NCBI RefSeq assembly: GCF_002688565.1
Contig: NZ_CP024011.1
Location: 1,426,001 to 1,490,000 of the forward strand
Reading direction: 5' to 3'
DNA from: Acinetobacter sp. LoGeW2-3
Lineage (GTDB): Bacteria > Pseudomonadota > Gammaproteobacteria > Pseudomonadales > Moraxellaceae
Length of the DNA: 64,000 nucleotides
Shown here: piece by piece, positions 48,367-57,108 of the stretch
How the letters are laid out: each line of letters begins with the position of its first letter
Position numbering within the stretch: the stretch's first letter is position 1
Position numbers and translations under genes: made by a program
Notes under the pieces: generated by a model
Told to the model about the DNA's origin: nothing
Databases searched by the model: none
What the model saw: only the letters and a program-made list of their open reading frames with translations

Positions 48367-48403
48367 TTTATCATGTGCCAAACTTCAACTGCCTGATATT
48401 TCC

Positions 48404-50041
48404 ATGAAATTCACGCTCGTCCTGATCGCGGCAATTTTCATCTCCCTTGCATGGATGATTCCTGTGCACTATCGTCCATGGGTAACCTATACGGGCGAAC
48501 TTTATGCATTTTTTGCATTATTTGCCCTTACAGCCATTTTTTTAAAAGAAAAACTCAAAATTCCAGCAATCAGTCTCCCGTTGCTGTTACTGGCCTGTAT
48601 TCCTTTAGCCCAATTTCTTCTGGGACAAGTATTTTTCTTTAGTACTGCCATGATGGCAGCGATTTATGTGTTTAGTTTCTGGTTCGCCAGTGTCTTGGGC
48701 TATAACTTGTGTATAGGAAACAATAACCGAGAAGAAACCTTTACCCATTTAAGCTATGTATTCTTGGTGTCAGGCACCATTACAGGCTTAATTGCCTTGT
48801 GTCAGTGGACCAATCTGGATTCAGTCTTACCAGGTATGGTCAATATCAACGGTAATCAGCGTCCTTATGCCAATTTCGCCCAGCCAAATAATATGGCGAC
48901 TTTTTTGGTCATGGCATTGATGAGTTGCCTATATCTTTACGAAAAGAAAAAAATCCCGACCAAATGGTTATTTGCCTGCGCTGCTGTGATTGTCATGGGG
49001 GTGGCTTTAAGTCAATCCCGTACTGCGTGGGTGACTGCAATCGCGATCATGTTGTATTTGGCGTTCTACCAATATAAAGGGATTATTCGCCTGAAATGGT
49101 ATTGCAGCACAGCGTGGTTCATCCTTTTTATTTCTTGTATTGTCGCTTTTCCAATGCTGAGTCAACTGGCAACACAGATTATGGATGCACAAGTGGTGCA
49201 AAGCCGCGATGTTGTCTCCCGTGCTACAGGCGATATGTCACGACTCGCTATTTGGCAGCAAATGTTGGCAGCCATTCAGGCACAACCTTGGTTTGGTTAT
49301 GGCTGGTATCAAACCAGTGTCGCCTTTGTCTCGATTACCGATACGGTACAAGGTCCAGTCTGGATCCGTAGTGCACATAATTTTCTGATTGATTTCCTGA
49401 TCTGGAACGGGGCAGTAATCGGTGTACCTTTCCTGGCTTATTTCGGCTGTTTGGGCTATCAGTTACAGCGCTGGGTGAATACGCCAGAGTCTGTTGTCGG
49501 AATCTTGATGATCGGTGCATTTGTCACGCATGCAATGTTTGAGTTTCCACAGCACTATGCCTACTTCCTGTTACCTGTGGGTTTCATTATCGGCACTGTA
49601 CTGGCACAACGAGCTGATATGGCTAAGCAACTTGTTATGCCATCGTGGCTGATAAAAACCATCTTTACAGTTGGTGTTATTTTGCTGGCAGTGATTTATC
49701 GGGATTATGATACCGCTGTGCCGAAACTTGGTCAGAGTATTCGTTATGAATTTGAACCAGAAAAAATTACCAATCAAAAGCCGATTTTCCTATTAACAGA
49801 ATTTAGTCATCGTATTGAATGGATCCGGGTAAATCCCTATACCAAGATGAGTCAGGAAGAAATACATCAACATGAAAAATTAGTCGTAAGTTATCCAACC
49901 AAATATAATTTATTAAAATATATACGCTTACTTGCTTATAACGGGTATATTGAAGAAGCTCATCATCAGCTCTGGTGTTTGAATACCATTCAAAAGGCGC
50001 AATTCAATTATGAGGATGTGGTCAAAGATATGCCACGTTAA
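48404..50041 (+). CDS. PglL/TfpO-type pilin O-oligosaccharyltransferase
   Basis: A 545-residue polytopic membrane protein of the PglL/WaaL (Wzy_C) family that transfers lipid-linked glycan to Ser in exported proteins. It has about ten helices, the motif NGNQRPYANFAQPNNMATF in a loop, QSRTAWV, and a large periplasmic loop with RSAHNFLIDFLIWNG, where His 325 matches the conserved catalytic His. A hydrophilic C-terminal domain of about 130 residues follows. Placement next to the pilin gene suggests that the pilin is its substrate, as for TfpO of A. nosocomialis or PglL-ComP of A. baylyi. Confidence 0.85.
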   Translation: MKFTLVLIAAIFISLAWMIPVHYRPWVTYTGELYAFFALFALTAIFLKEKLKIPAISLPLLLLACIPLAQFLLGQVFFFSTAMMAAIYVFSFWFASVLGYNLCIGNNNREETFTHLSYVFLVSGTITGLIALCQWTNLDSVLPGMVNINGNQRPYANFAQPNNMATFLVMALMSCLYLYEKKKIPTKWLFACAAVIVMGVALSQSRTAWVTAIAIMLYLAFYQYKGIIRLKWYCSTAWFILFISCIVAFPMLSQLATQIMDAQVVQSRDVVSRATGDMSRLAIWQQMLAAIQAQPWFGYGWYQTSVAFVSITDTVQGPVWIRSAHNFLIDFLIWNGAVIGVPFLAYFGCLGYQLQRWVNTPESVVGILMIGAFVTHAMFEFPQHYAYFLLPVGFIIGTVLAQRADMAKQLVMPSWLIKTIFTVGVILLAVIYRDYDTAVPKLGQSIRYEFEPEKITNQKPIFLLTEFSHRIEWIRVNPYTKMSQEEIHQHEKLVVSYPTKYNLLKYIRLLAYNGYIEEAHHQLWCLNTIQKAQFNYEDVVKDMPR

Positions 50042-50053
50042 GATCAGCTCAAT

Positions 50054-50082
50054 AAAAAAGCCATCAAGTTGATGGCTTTTTT
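50054..50082. terminator. Bidirectional terminator between pglL and bfr
   Basis: The stem GCCATC/GATGGC is flanked by A and T runs and serves the two convergent genes. Confidence 0.85.
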
Positions 50083-50095
50083 ATATCTTTTGAAA

Positions 50096-50560
50096 TCAAA
50101 GCTGGCTTTGAATATAGTTTTCAATGCTGACACTTTGAATCAGATCCAGCTGGGTCGTTGTCCAATCCAAGTATTCTTCTTCTTTTTCCAGAATTTCCTG
50201 AACCAGATCACGGGTCACATAATCCATTTGAGTTTCGGCCAAAGAAACTGCCTGCTGAATGGTCTCAATGTTCTCTTTAACCTTACGCACATCACATTGT
50301 AGTACTTCTTGAGTATGCTGACCAATATAGAGCTTGCCTAAGTGTTGTAAATTCGGCAGGCCTTCTAAAAATAAAACCCGTTCAATAATTTTATCTGCAT
50401 GCTTCATCTGAACGATGGATTCTTTGTATTCGGCTGAACCTAGCTTTTCAATACCCCAGTCATTAAACATGCGTGAATGCAGGAAATACTGGTTAATCGC
50501 AGTAAGGTGGTGATACAGCACCTGATTCAGCTGATTAATTACATCACGATTGCCTTTCAT
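50096..50560 (-). CDS. bfr: Bacterioferritin, ferroxidase-centre-deficient type
   Basis: A 154-residue ferritin-like protein that aligns throughout with E. coli Bfr (start MKGN, AINQYFLHSRMF, MKHAD, LFLEGLPNLQ, DYVTRDL). Met 52, the haem ligand, is kept. By ungapped alignment, the ferroxidase ligands Glu 18, Glu 51, Glu 94 and His 130 are His, Gln, Val and Tyr. Glu 127 and His 54 remain. Such a subunit cannot build a normal di-iron site and probably works with another Bfr, as in two-subunit bacterioferritins. The start is the ATG at 50560 after GGAGTG. Confidence 0.9.
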   Translation of the reverse strand: MKGNRDVINQLNQVLYHHLTAINQYFLHSRMFNDWGIEKLGSAEYKESIVQMKHADKIIERVLFLEGLPNLQHLGKLYIGQHTQEVLQCDVRKVKENIETIQQAVSLAETQMDYVTRDLVQEILEKEEEYLDWTTTQLDLIQSVSIENYIQSQL

Positions 50561-50711
50561 TGTATCACTCCGTATAGCCTGATGACCCATTTATGATGAT
50601 GGGGTTTTATATCAAGTTATCTTAAGTCATATGGCTTGGCAATGGCGAGTAATTTATTGAACTGCAAATGAAAATCGCAATCAAATAGTCTCAAATGAAA
50701 TTTAAAGCAAT

Positions 50712-50737
50712 AAAAACCCGCCAGAGTCGAGGGCGGG
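50712..50737 (-). terminator. Terminator after bfd
   Basis: On the minus strand, CCCGCC and GGCGGG pair and are followed by TTTTTATT. It separates bfd from bfr, so bfr needs its own promoter. Confidence 0.75.
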
Positions 50738-50806
50738 GGAGGAGTAATGATCAGAGACGATTATTTTATTATTATGTTTATAGGGTATATATCTTCAATA
50801 TAGTAT

Positions 50807-51001
50807 TTAGGCTGCAACTGCTAATCGTGCAGCAATCTGGGAAACTTCGTCACTGATGATCATACGAGCTTCAGGTGCGCAGCGACCACAGCAAGTTCCC
50901 AGGTCGAGCATTTCGCGCACTTCACGATAGCTTTCAGCTCCATTAGCAACAGCTTCTTTAATGTCTTGATCAGTAATGCCACGGCACAGACAAACATACA
51001 T
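50807..51001 (-). CDS. bfd: Bacterioferritin-associated ferredoxin
   Basis: A 64-residue protein that binds a 2Fe-2S cluster through Cys 4, Cys 6, Cys 38 and Cys 41 (MYVCLCRG and GTCCGRC). Bfd docks on bacterioferritin and passes electrons to its haem, releasing stored iron. The sequence is full length for the family. A strong Fur-type palindrome lies 43 bases upstream, so it should be induced under iron starvation, as expected for an iron-mobilising protein. Confidence 0.95.
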   Translation of the reverse strand: MYVCLCRGITDQDIKEAVANGAESYREVREMLDLGTCCGRCAPEARMIISDEVSQIAARLAVAA

Positions 51002-51043
51002 GTCAGCAAACCACAGTAATTAAATAAGATAAGTAATATTATT

Positions 51044-51056
51044 GATAATTATTATC
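51044..51056 (-). promoter_or_regulatory. Fur box upstream of bfd
   Basis: GATAAT-T-ATTATC is a perfect 6-1-6 palindrome matching the core of the Fur consensus (GATAATGATAATCATTATC). It is 43 bases before the bfd start. Confidence 0.8.
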
Positions 51057-51130
51057 GTTTGTCAATAAAAATCATTTGAAAATGCGTTCAAAATAATTGG
51101 GGATTTAGATAAAAAAATACTACCTGAGCG

Positions 51131-51155
51131 GAAATCCAAGTGCTGCTCGGATTTC
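51131..51155 (-). terminator. Hairpin downstream of ridA
   Basis: GAAATCC and GGATTTC are perfect 7-base arms with an 11-base loop. On the minus strand a T-rich stretch (TATTTTTTT) follows about 10 bases later. It is a probable ridA terminator. Confidence 0.45.
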
Positions 51156-51221
51156 TGCGCAAGAGCGATTTATAATTTAGAATTAAATATTGCAGACGAG
51201 TAATTCAGTAAATTTTATAAC

Positions 51222-51605
51222 TTATTGATTAATAATAACTACGCCATCCATTTCAACCAGTGCACCTTTAGGCAGGCTTGCCACACCCAAAGCCGCACGT
51301 GCAGGATAAGGCTGGGCAAAATATTCACCCATAATCTGGTTAACCAGCTGGAAGTGAGAAAGGTCAGTCAGGTAAATATTGAGTTTGGCAATGTCTGCCA
51401 GAGAACCACCAGCTGCTTCACAGACTGCTTTCAGGTTATCAAATACACGACGAATCTGAGCCTCGATGCCTTCTACCAGTTCCATGCTGTATGGATCTAG
51501 ACCAATTTGACCTGAAAGATACAAGGTATTGCCAACAAGAATCGCTTGCGAATAAGTACCGATCGCAGCAGGGGCATTTTCAGTATGGATCACTTGGCGG
51601 GACAT
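51222..51605 (-). CDS. RidA family reactive-intermediate deaminase
   Basis: A 127-residue member of the RidA/YjgF family, which hydrolyses reactive enamine/imine intermediates such as 2-aminoacrylate. It forms trimers. Visible are the N-terminal [23 protein letters not shown], and the C-terminal [21 protein letters not shown] with the substrate-binding Arg in PARAA. The start is the ATG at 51605 with GGAGA upstream. It lies 75 bases after spoT and may share its transcript. Confidence 0.92.
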   Translation of the reverse strand: MSRQVIHTENAPAAIGTYSQAILVGNTLYLSGQIGLDPYSMELVEGIEAQIRRVFDNLKAVCEAAGGSLADIAKLNIYLTDLSHFQLVNQIMGEYFAQPYPARAALGVASLPKGALVEMDGVVIINQ

Positions 51606-51680
51606 CAATTTCTCCTTTTATCATCAACATACATCATATTAGATCATTGCCATTGGCAAAAGCATTATCGTTTTAAATGA

Positions 51681-53786
51681 TTAACTCGCCTTCGATGTGG
51701 TTTCTGAAATGCTAATTGGCTGGGGCAGACGGATAATTCGCGGGAAGCCGTAATGCATGCGCAGGTCTCGAATGAGCTGGGCGATCTGCTTACGGTTATG
51801 TACCACCACGTTGACATAAGTCTTTCCTTCGTAGCTACGGACTGACTCTACCCCGGATTTGGCTTTACGGCATTCATAGATCAGTTCGGAAATCTGTTCA
51901 TCATCCATGGACAAGTCAATACAAAGATAAGCGGTAAAGCTGATATCTTCATTGTCTTCAGAGGTCCACTGCAATGGCATCATATTTTCTGGATGCAAAT
52001 TTTGTTCGTGTAGCAAGTTATGGCAGCGTGCACGATGGACGATCAGACCACGGCGGGTCAGATGACCTTGAATAGGATCACCGAGTACCGGATTACAGCA
52101 GTGCGCATATTTGACATCTACACCTTCTGTGCCCTGAATTAAACGGTTCGAGTTGGAGCCAGTTTCTGCATCCTGAGCAAAGAGGTGATTGGCGACTAAT
52201 TGTGGCAATAGGTCACCGACTGCAATCTGCTCATATAGGCGTTCCTGAGTCGGAATGTGACGCCATTGCAAGATATTGGCCCAGTCTGCTTCAGTTAAAT
52301 CCTGAATAGAGCGATTAAATAATTTCAGAGCACGATTTAAAGCCTGTTCACCGACCATGCGCTGCTCGTCAATATCTTGATCACGTAGAATGTTTTGAAT
52401 GGCACGACGGGCTTTTTGGGTATTGATAAAGCTCAACCAGTCTGGGTTTGGTGAAGCGAGTACGTCGGTAATCACTTCAATCACCTGTCCACTACTTAAT
52501 GGCGTAGACAGAGGCTTGGTATCGCCGTTAATTTTAGCGCCAACTGCATGGTTACCCAGGAATAGACTGGCTGAATAAGCAAAGTCCACCACGGTCGCAC
52601 CTTGTGGTAATTCATGTAGTTGACCATGCGGGGTATACACCCAAATCTTTTCCTGATGCAGATAATCCAGTAATTCATTAAAGGTAGTCTTGGCACAATC
52701 CCCATCCACCAAGACATTCAGATTCTGCATGGAAGCCTGAATGGCAGAACGGCAGGCTTGAGGTGCATTTTCCCCAAGTACCACACCAAAACGTGCTGCT
52801 TTACGCATCAGTTCAGTTTGTATTGTCAGAGAGAGGGTGGTCTTTTCACCCTTAATACGCATACTCAATGACTGGTTACCACCCGGTAGTGGGCGGCGGA
52901 TATGATCTTCAAAACTTAAAACCTGGAAACTGTCTTCTAATAGTTCAGCAAAGCGGTCACAGTCAGCAATGCTTTGCAAAATAATTTCAAAAGCATGACT
53001 ATGAGTCAATTCCTGCAAATTAATATCGTTTTTAACGAAGTGACGCAGTAATTCAATATTGTTATTTTTCTTTTTAATTCGGCCCTGGATATTATATTGA
53101 TTTAATAATTCATTCAGTTTTCTTTCCCAGATCGCCTGATATTCACAGCGTTTTGATTTGGTTTGCTGTAAGGCTGTTTGAACATTGTTATACATGTCCA
53201 AATCCAGGTTTTGATAACAAAGATGTTCCAGATTATCTGCCATTTCATTCATACCAACCAGACGGGCCATCGGTACAAAAATTTCAAAGGTTTCTCTGGC
53301 AATACGCGCACGTTTATCTGGACGTAAGGCATCTAAGGTCGTCATATTGTGATAGCGGTCGGCCAGTTTCACAATAATGACACGTGGATCCTGTAAGGTA
53401 GCCTGCAGAATTTTCCGGAAAGACGCAGCTTTATTGTATTCCTTATCACTGGATTGGCTGAGTTTGGTTACGCCATCCACCAGTTCAGCAACAGTCTTAC
53501 CAAATTTTTCAGTAATATCGTCTTTGTTGAAATCGGTATCTTCAATCACATCATGCAGCAAGGCTGCCATAAGTGTTTCGGCGTCCAGACGCATATGCGC
53601 CAGAATACTGCTCACTGCTATTGGATGCAGGATGTAAGGTTCGCCACTTTTACGGGTAATGCCATCATGGGCAATATCCGCATAATCACAGGCGGCAAGC
53701 ACACGCTCGACTTCACTGGCACTTAAATAAGCGTCGATGATGATATTAAGCTGTTGCTTGGCTTGACTGACCTGTGGGCCTGGCAT
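51681..53786 (-). CDS. spoT: (p)ppGpp hydrolase SpoT with degenerate synthetase domain
   Basis: A 701-residue RelA/SpoT homologue. The N-terminal HD hydrolase domain is intact: His 54 (YILHP), HD at 78-79 in LLHDVIEDT, and DRYHNM. The following region, which should hold the synthetase, lacks the expected KDYIxxPKxNGYQSLHT and EVQIRT motifs; the corresponding stretches read RRPLPGGNQSLSMR and SLTIQT. A TGS domain (WVYTPHGQLHELPQGATVVDFA) and C-terminal zinc-finger and ACT regions follow. The protein should degrade but not make ppGpp. It starts at 53786 after AAGGTG. Confidence 0.93.
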   Translation of the reverse strand: MPGPQVSQAKQQLNIIIDAYLSASEVERVLAACDYADIAHDGITRKSGEPYILHPIAVSSILAHMRLDAETLMAALLHDVIEDTDFNKDDITEKFGKTVAELVDGVTKLSQSSDKEYNKAASFRKILQATLQDPRVIIVKLADRYHNMTTLDALRPDKRARIARETFEIFVPMARLVGMNEMADNLEHLCYQNLDLDMYNNVQTALQQTKSKRCEYQAIWERKLNELLNQYNIQGRIKKKNNNIELLRHFVKNDINLQELTHSHAFEIILQSIADCDRFAELLEDSFQVLSFEDHIRRPLPGGNQSLSMRIKGEKTTLSLTIQTELMRKAARFGVVLGENAPQACRSAIQASMQNLNVLVDGDCAKTTFNELLDYLHQEKIWVYTPHGQLHELPQGATVVDFAYSASLFLGNHAVGAKINGDTKPLSTPLSSGQVIEVITDVLASPNPDWLSFINTQKARRAIQNILRDQDIDEQRMVGEQALNRALKLFNRSIQDLTEADWANILQWRHIPTQERLYEQIAVGDLLPQLVANHLFAQDAETGSNSNRLIQGTEGVDVKYAHCCNPVLGDPIQGHLTRRGLIVHRARCHNLLHEQNLHPENMMPLQWTSEDNEDISFTAYLCIDLSMDDEQISELIYECRKAKSGVESVRSYEGKTYVNVVVHNRKQIAQLIRDLRMHYGFPRIIRLPQPISISETTSKAS

Positions 53787-53956
53787 AAAACACCTTTAAA
53801 ACTGAATTTTTTACAAAAATGCGCGAATACTTTAATGAAAAGCAAATCGCAAAGTTTGTCAATTTATTCCGCTGCTATTCACGGAAAAACCACATAAACT
53901 TGATGACTCGACCTTATGTTATAACCGTTCTCAACAGAATATAAAAGTCACAACAC

Positions 53957-53987
53957 AAAAAAAGCCTAGTTATAAACTAGGCTTTTT
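53957..53987 (-). terminator. Terminator between rpoZ and spoT
   Basis: The stem AAAAAGCCTAGTT/AACTAGGCTTTTT (loop ATA) lies 14 bases after the rpoZ stop and upstream of spoT on the same strand. Confidence 0.85.
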
Positions 53988-54001
53988 ATAGGAAGGGTTT
54001 C

Positions 54002-54283
54002 TTATTGGAAAGAAAAACCGTCCAGATTTAGATTATTTGCTGAAAGTGCAAGGTCTAGACTAGAAGTCTGGTAGTCTTGATCGCGTTGTTTCAGGATGTC
54101 TTTAGATACATGACCGACTGCAATTTCACGTAGAGCAACAACGGTTGGCTTGTCATTGTCCCATTCTACAGTTGGTTCAATGCCTTGACGTGCCAATTGA
54201 CGCGCGCGTTTGCTTGCCACTAGTACAAGCTCAAAGCGGTTGTCCACATGGTCTAAACAATCTTCAACGGTTACGCGTGCCAT
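54002..54283 (-). CDS. rpoZ: RNA polymerase omega subunit
   Basis: A 93-residue omega subunit that wraps the beta-prime C-terminus and helps assembly and ppGpp binding. [30 protein letters not shown] is the near-invariant start of the family, and VVALREIA follows. It lies 74 bases after gmk. A terminator separates it from spoT. Confidence 0.96.
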   Translation of the reverse strand: MARVTVEDCLDHVDNRFELVLVASKRARQLARQGIEPTVEWDNDKPTVVALREIAVGHVSKDILKQRDQDYQTSSLDLALSANNLNLDGFSFQ

Positions 54284-54357
54284 AAGAATTCTCGTTTGAG
54301 TAATATTTTAACAGACTGCGAAGTATAAAATGCTTTGCCTGTAGACTCAAGTTTTAA

Positions 54358-54981
54358 TCACTCTTCGCTTGGAGTAATTAAGGCCTGAATCAGTTTTTCG
54401 TGACGCTGTGCTTGTTGAGAAAGTACTAAACGATTAGCAATAATTACAGCTTCGAGATCATGCAGGGCCTTATTAAAGTCATCATTGATAATCACATAAT
54501 CAAAGTTGCTATATTGCTGCATATCTTCAACTGCACAGCTCAAGCGATGCTCAATCACTTCAACAGAGTCTGTACCACGGTTAGACAGGCGTTGACGCAA
54601 ATCAAACTGGCTTGGTGGCAAGATGAAAATTTGTTTGGATTCAGGAAAAAGGCGGCGAACCTGTTCAGCACCTTGCCAGTCAATTTCAAGTAAAACATCA
54701 TGACCTTTAGCCAGTTGCTGTTTTACAGTGGCTTGTGCAGTACCGTAGTAATTACCAAAGACTTCAGCATATTCAATAAAACCGCCTTCATTCACCAGGT
54801 TTAAGAAGTCTTCTTTGGTTGCAAAATGATAGTGAACACCATCAAGTTCGCCAGGTCGTTGACCACGTGTCGTATGTGAAACAGAGACATGAAGATTATT
54901 CACACGTTCAAGTAGTGCTTTAACGAGGGATGTTTTGCCTGTTCCAGACGCAGCAGAAACGACAAACAAGAGACCCGACAT
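54358..54981 (-). CDS. gmk: Guanylate kinase
   Basis: A 207-residue nucleoside monophosphate kinase (GMP to GDP). The P-loop is SAASGTGKTSLV (residues 9-20). HVSVSHTTRGQRPGELDGVHYHF holds the GMP-binding residues and LLEIDWQGAEQVR the Walker B region. It is divergent from ispH. The start at 54981 has CAGGAA upstream. Confidence 0.95.
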   Translation of the reverse strand: MSGLLFVVSAASGTGKTSLVKALLERVNNLHVSVSHTTRGQRPGELDGVHYHFATKEDFLNLVNEGGFIEYAEVFGNYYGTAQATVKQQLAKGHDVLLEIDWQGAEQVRRLFPESKQIFILPPSQFDLRQRLSNRGTDSVEVIEHRLSCAVEDMQQYSNFDYVIINDDFNKALHDLEAVIIANRLVLSQQAQRHEKLIQALITPSEE

Positions 54982-55084
54982 GATATTTTTCCTGATATGA
55001 TAAAATATCTTCTCTATTTTAGAGTAGACCGACTTTAAACTAAATAGTTGTACGTCGATTGTTTTACATTTATTTCAATTGTAG

Positions 55085-55094
55085 TGCTATACAT
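55085..55094 (+). promoter_or_regulatory. ispH extended -10 promoter
   Basis: TGC-TATACA-T is an extended -10 element 22 bases before the ispH start. A TTTACA hexamer 19 bases upstream is a possible -35. Confidence 0.4.
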
Positions 55095-55115
55095 TGACTG
55101 AGTATTGAGGATTCT

Positions 55116-56066
55116 ATGGAAATTGTGTTAGCCAACCCGCGTGGTTTCTGTGCCGGTGTGGATCGTGCCATTGCGATTGTGAACCGTGCCTTAGAATGCT
55201 TTAATCCACCAATTTATGTGCGTCATGAAGTGGTACATAACAAATTTGTGGTAGATGACTTGCGCCAACGTGGTGCAATCTTTGTCGATGAACTGGATGA
55301 AGTGCCAGATGACAATATCGTCATTTTTAGTGCCCATGGTGTATCTAAAGCAGTACAGCAAGAAGCGGAACGCCGTGGCTTAAAAGTCTTTGATGCTACT
55401 TGTCCTCTAGTCACTAAAGTACATATTGAAGTCACCAAATATGCCCGAGAAGGGGTGGAAGCTATTCTCATCGGTCACGAAGGTCATCCTGAAGTTGAAG
55501 GCACCATGGGGCAGTATGACAAGAAAAATGGTGGTGACATTTATCTGGTTGAAGATGAAGATGATGTAGCAGCATTAGCCGTTCGTAATCCAGATCGTGT
55601 AGCCTTTGTAACTCAAACCACTTTGTCGATTGATGATACAGCTAAAGTCATTGATGCGCTTCGCAAAAAATTCCCTTTAATTCAAGGTCCGCGTAAAGAT
55701 GATATCTGTTATGCCACACAAAACCGTCAGGATGCTGTACGTGACCTTGCAAATCGTTGTGATGTGGTATTGGTAGTCGGTTCACCAAATTCTTCAAACT
55801 CAAACCGTTTACGTGAATTGGCTGAACGTATGGGGAAATCTGCTTATCTGGTGGATAATGCTGATGAGCTAAAACAGGAATGGTTTATGGGGCAAACTCA
55901 GGTGGGTGTAACTGCCGGAGCATCAGCACCTGAAATCTTGATCAAGCAGGTTATTCAACGATTACAGGATTGGGGGGCGGCAGTGCCAAACGAACTTGAA
56001 GGTCGAGAAGAAAATATTACTTTCAGTTTGCCGAAAGAATTAAGAATACCGGTAACTCAAGCATAA
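55116..56066 (+). CDS. ispH: 4-hydroxy-3-methylbut-2-enyl diphosphate reductase
   Basis: The last enzyme of the methylerythritol phosphate pathway, 316 residues. It uses a 4Fe-4S cluster held by three Cys: Cys 12 ([12 protein letters not shown]), the Cys of [12 protein letters not shown] and the Cys of [11 protein letters not shown]. The substrate-binding [10 protein letters not shown], the Glu in [10 protein letters not shown] and GASAPEIL are present. It appears to be monocistronic, with a terminator before the minor pilin genes. Confidence 0.96.
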   Translation: MEIVLANPRGFCAGVDRAIAIVNRALECFNPPIYVRHEVVHNKFVVDDLRQRGAIFVDELDEVPDDNIVIFSAHGVSKAVQQEAERRGLKVFDATCPLVTKVHIEVTKYAREGVEAILIGHEGHPEVEGTMGQYDKKNGGDIYLVEDEDDVAALAVRNPDRVAFVTQTTLSIDDTAKVIDALRKKFPLIQGPRKDDICYATQNRQDAVRDLANRCDVVLVVGSPNSSNSNRLRELAERMGKSAYLVDNADELKQEWFMGQTQVGVTAGASAPEILIKQVIQRLQDWGAAVPNELEGREENITFSLPKELRIPVTQA

Positions 56067-56106
56067 AAAGCGTGAGTTAGTTAAAATTCTAATTTCATTT
56101 ATATAA

Positions 56107-56142
56107 AGACAGATAATTAATTCGATAGTTATCTGTTTTTTT
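56107..56142 (+). terminator. Terminator after ispH
   Basis: The stem ACAGATAA/TTATCTGT (12-base loop) is followed by seven T residues. Confidence 0.75.
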
Positions 56143-56229
56143 ATGCCACTTATCCTGATTTGTGTTAGTTGTGTAATTTAATTAGATATTATATTTAATG
56201 CGGTAAAGTTTTGTTGCTTTGGGGATGAG

Positions 56230-56664
56230 ATGCAGAAAAATAAAGGATTTACGCTTATAGAGCTCATGGTAACAATTGGGGTGCTTGCGATCATTGCATC
56301 TATTGCTGCTCCTTCAATGAATGATTTTAGAAAAAATCAACAGATAAAAGAGCAGGAAAATAAGCTGAGATTGGCGCTGACCGAGGCGCGTACAGAAGCT
56401 CGCCTGCAAAATAAACCTATGACAGTTAAGTTTAGTTCTGCGACATCAGGGGCTTCTAATACGATTTTTATTGATATTGACGATTCTAAATTTGATTTTA
56501 ATATGAAAAATAAAAAAATTGTCTTTTACAGTAATGGTTTGGCTGATATTTCTGATGGAGCATGTTTGAGTATTTCTGAGCTTGATGGTGAGCATACTAG
56601 AGCAATAAAAATAGATAAATTGGGAATACTTTCAAATACTAGCAGTTGTCCTGGAGGGGTGTGA
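56230..56664 (+). CDS. Minor pilin FimT/FimU-GspH type
   Basis: A 144-residue prepilin with leader MQKNKG and a mature FTLIELMVTIGVLAIIASIAAPS helix. The C-terminal part follows the GspH/FimT pattern (LRLALTEARTEARLQNKPMTVKF) and carries a Cys pair. It is the first gene of the minor pilin operon and abuts pilV. In this family FimT binds DNA during transformation while FimU is a structural minor pilin; I cannot separate the two by eye. Confidence 0.85.
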   Translation: MQKNKGFTLIELMVTIGVLAIIASIAAPSMNDFRKNQQIKEQENKLRLALTEARTEARLQNKPMTVKFSSATSGASNTIFIDIDDSKFDFNMKNKKIVFYSNGLADISDGACLSISELDGEHTRAIKIDKLGILSNTSSCPGGV

Positions 56665-57108
56665 ATGATAAATAATCAAAAAGGTGTGGGCTTAATTGAG
56701 ATTATTGCTTCATTGGTCATTCTTGCAGTCGCAGTTATGGGATTTATTGCTTTGCAATATAGGACTCTGGAAGCTGCTTCCGAGTCGTTAAACCGGGTTG
56801 AAGCGGTCAATATTGCCAGAAATCTTGCAGAACGTATGTATGTGAGTCGAGCTTCCTATAAGGACTGTCTAAAATCCTCATGTTCTGGAACTACATTTGC
56901 TGGTAAGGATTGGAGTGAGGTGAATGCTTTGGCGAGTCAAAGAGGGATGAATGTCGGTGTGTTTACCTGTCCTGATACGCAGAATGGTCGTCAATGTATT
57001 TATGTTGCATGGGGAGAAACGGATGCTAATCCAGGTTCCTGCACCGAAACTAATAAGTTTTCATATAAATCTGACGCTAAGTGTGTAGTTGTGGAGGCTT
57101 ACCAATGA
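56665..57108 (+). CDS. pilV: Minor pilin PilV
   Basis: A 147-residue prepilin. The leader ends in Lys-Gly and the mature N-terminus is VGLIEIIASLVILAVAVMGFIALQYR, with Glu 5 kept and Val at position 1. LRTLEAASESLNRVEAVNIARNLAERMY-like sequence after it is typical of PilV/GspI. It has several Cys, probably in disulfides. It starts right after the preceding stop, with GGAGGGG upstream, and overlaps pilW by four bases (ATGA). Confidence 0.88.
   Translation: MINNQKGVGLIEIIASLVILAVAVMGFIALQYRTLEAASESLNRVEAVNIARNLAERMYVSRASYKDCLKSSCSGTTFAGKDWSEVNALASQRGMNVGVFTCPDTQNGRQCIYVAWGETDANPGSCTETNKFSYKSDAKCVVVEAYQ

Larger units (their letters stand above)
48081..48403. other. 323-base pilA-pglL spacer with three hairpins
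   Basis: After the pilin terminator come a long AT-rich inverted repeat (48264-48295, 14-base arms with one wobble) and a third hairpin (48339-48361, AGCAGATTA/TAATCTGCT) that ends in TTTTTG. About 215 bases lie between the first and last hairpins without an ORF that I can support. Confidence 0.5.
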
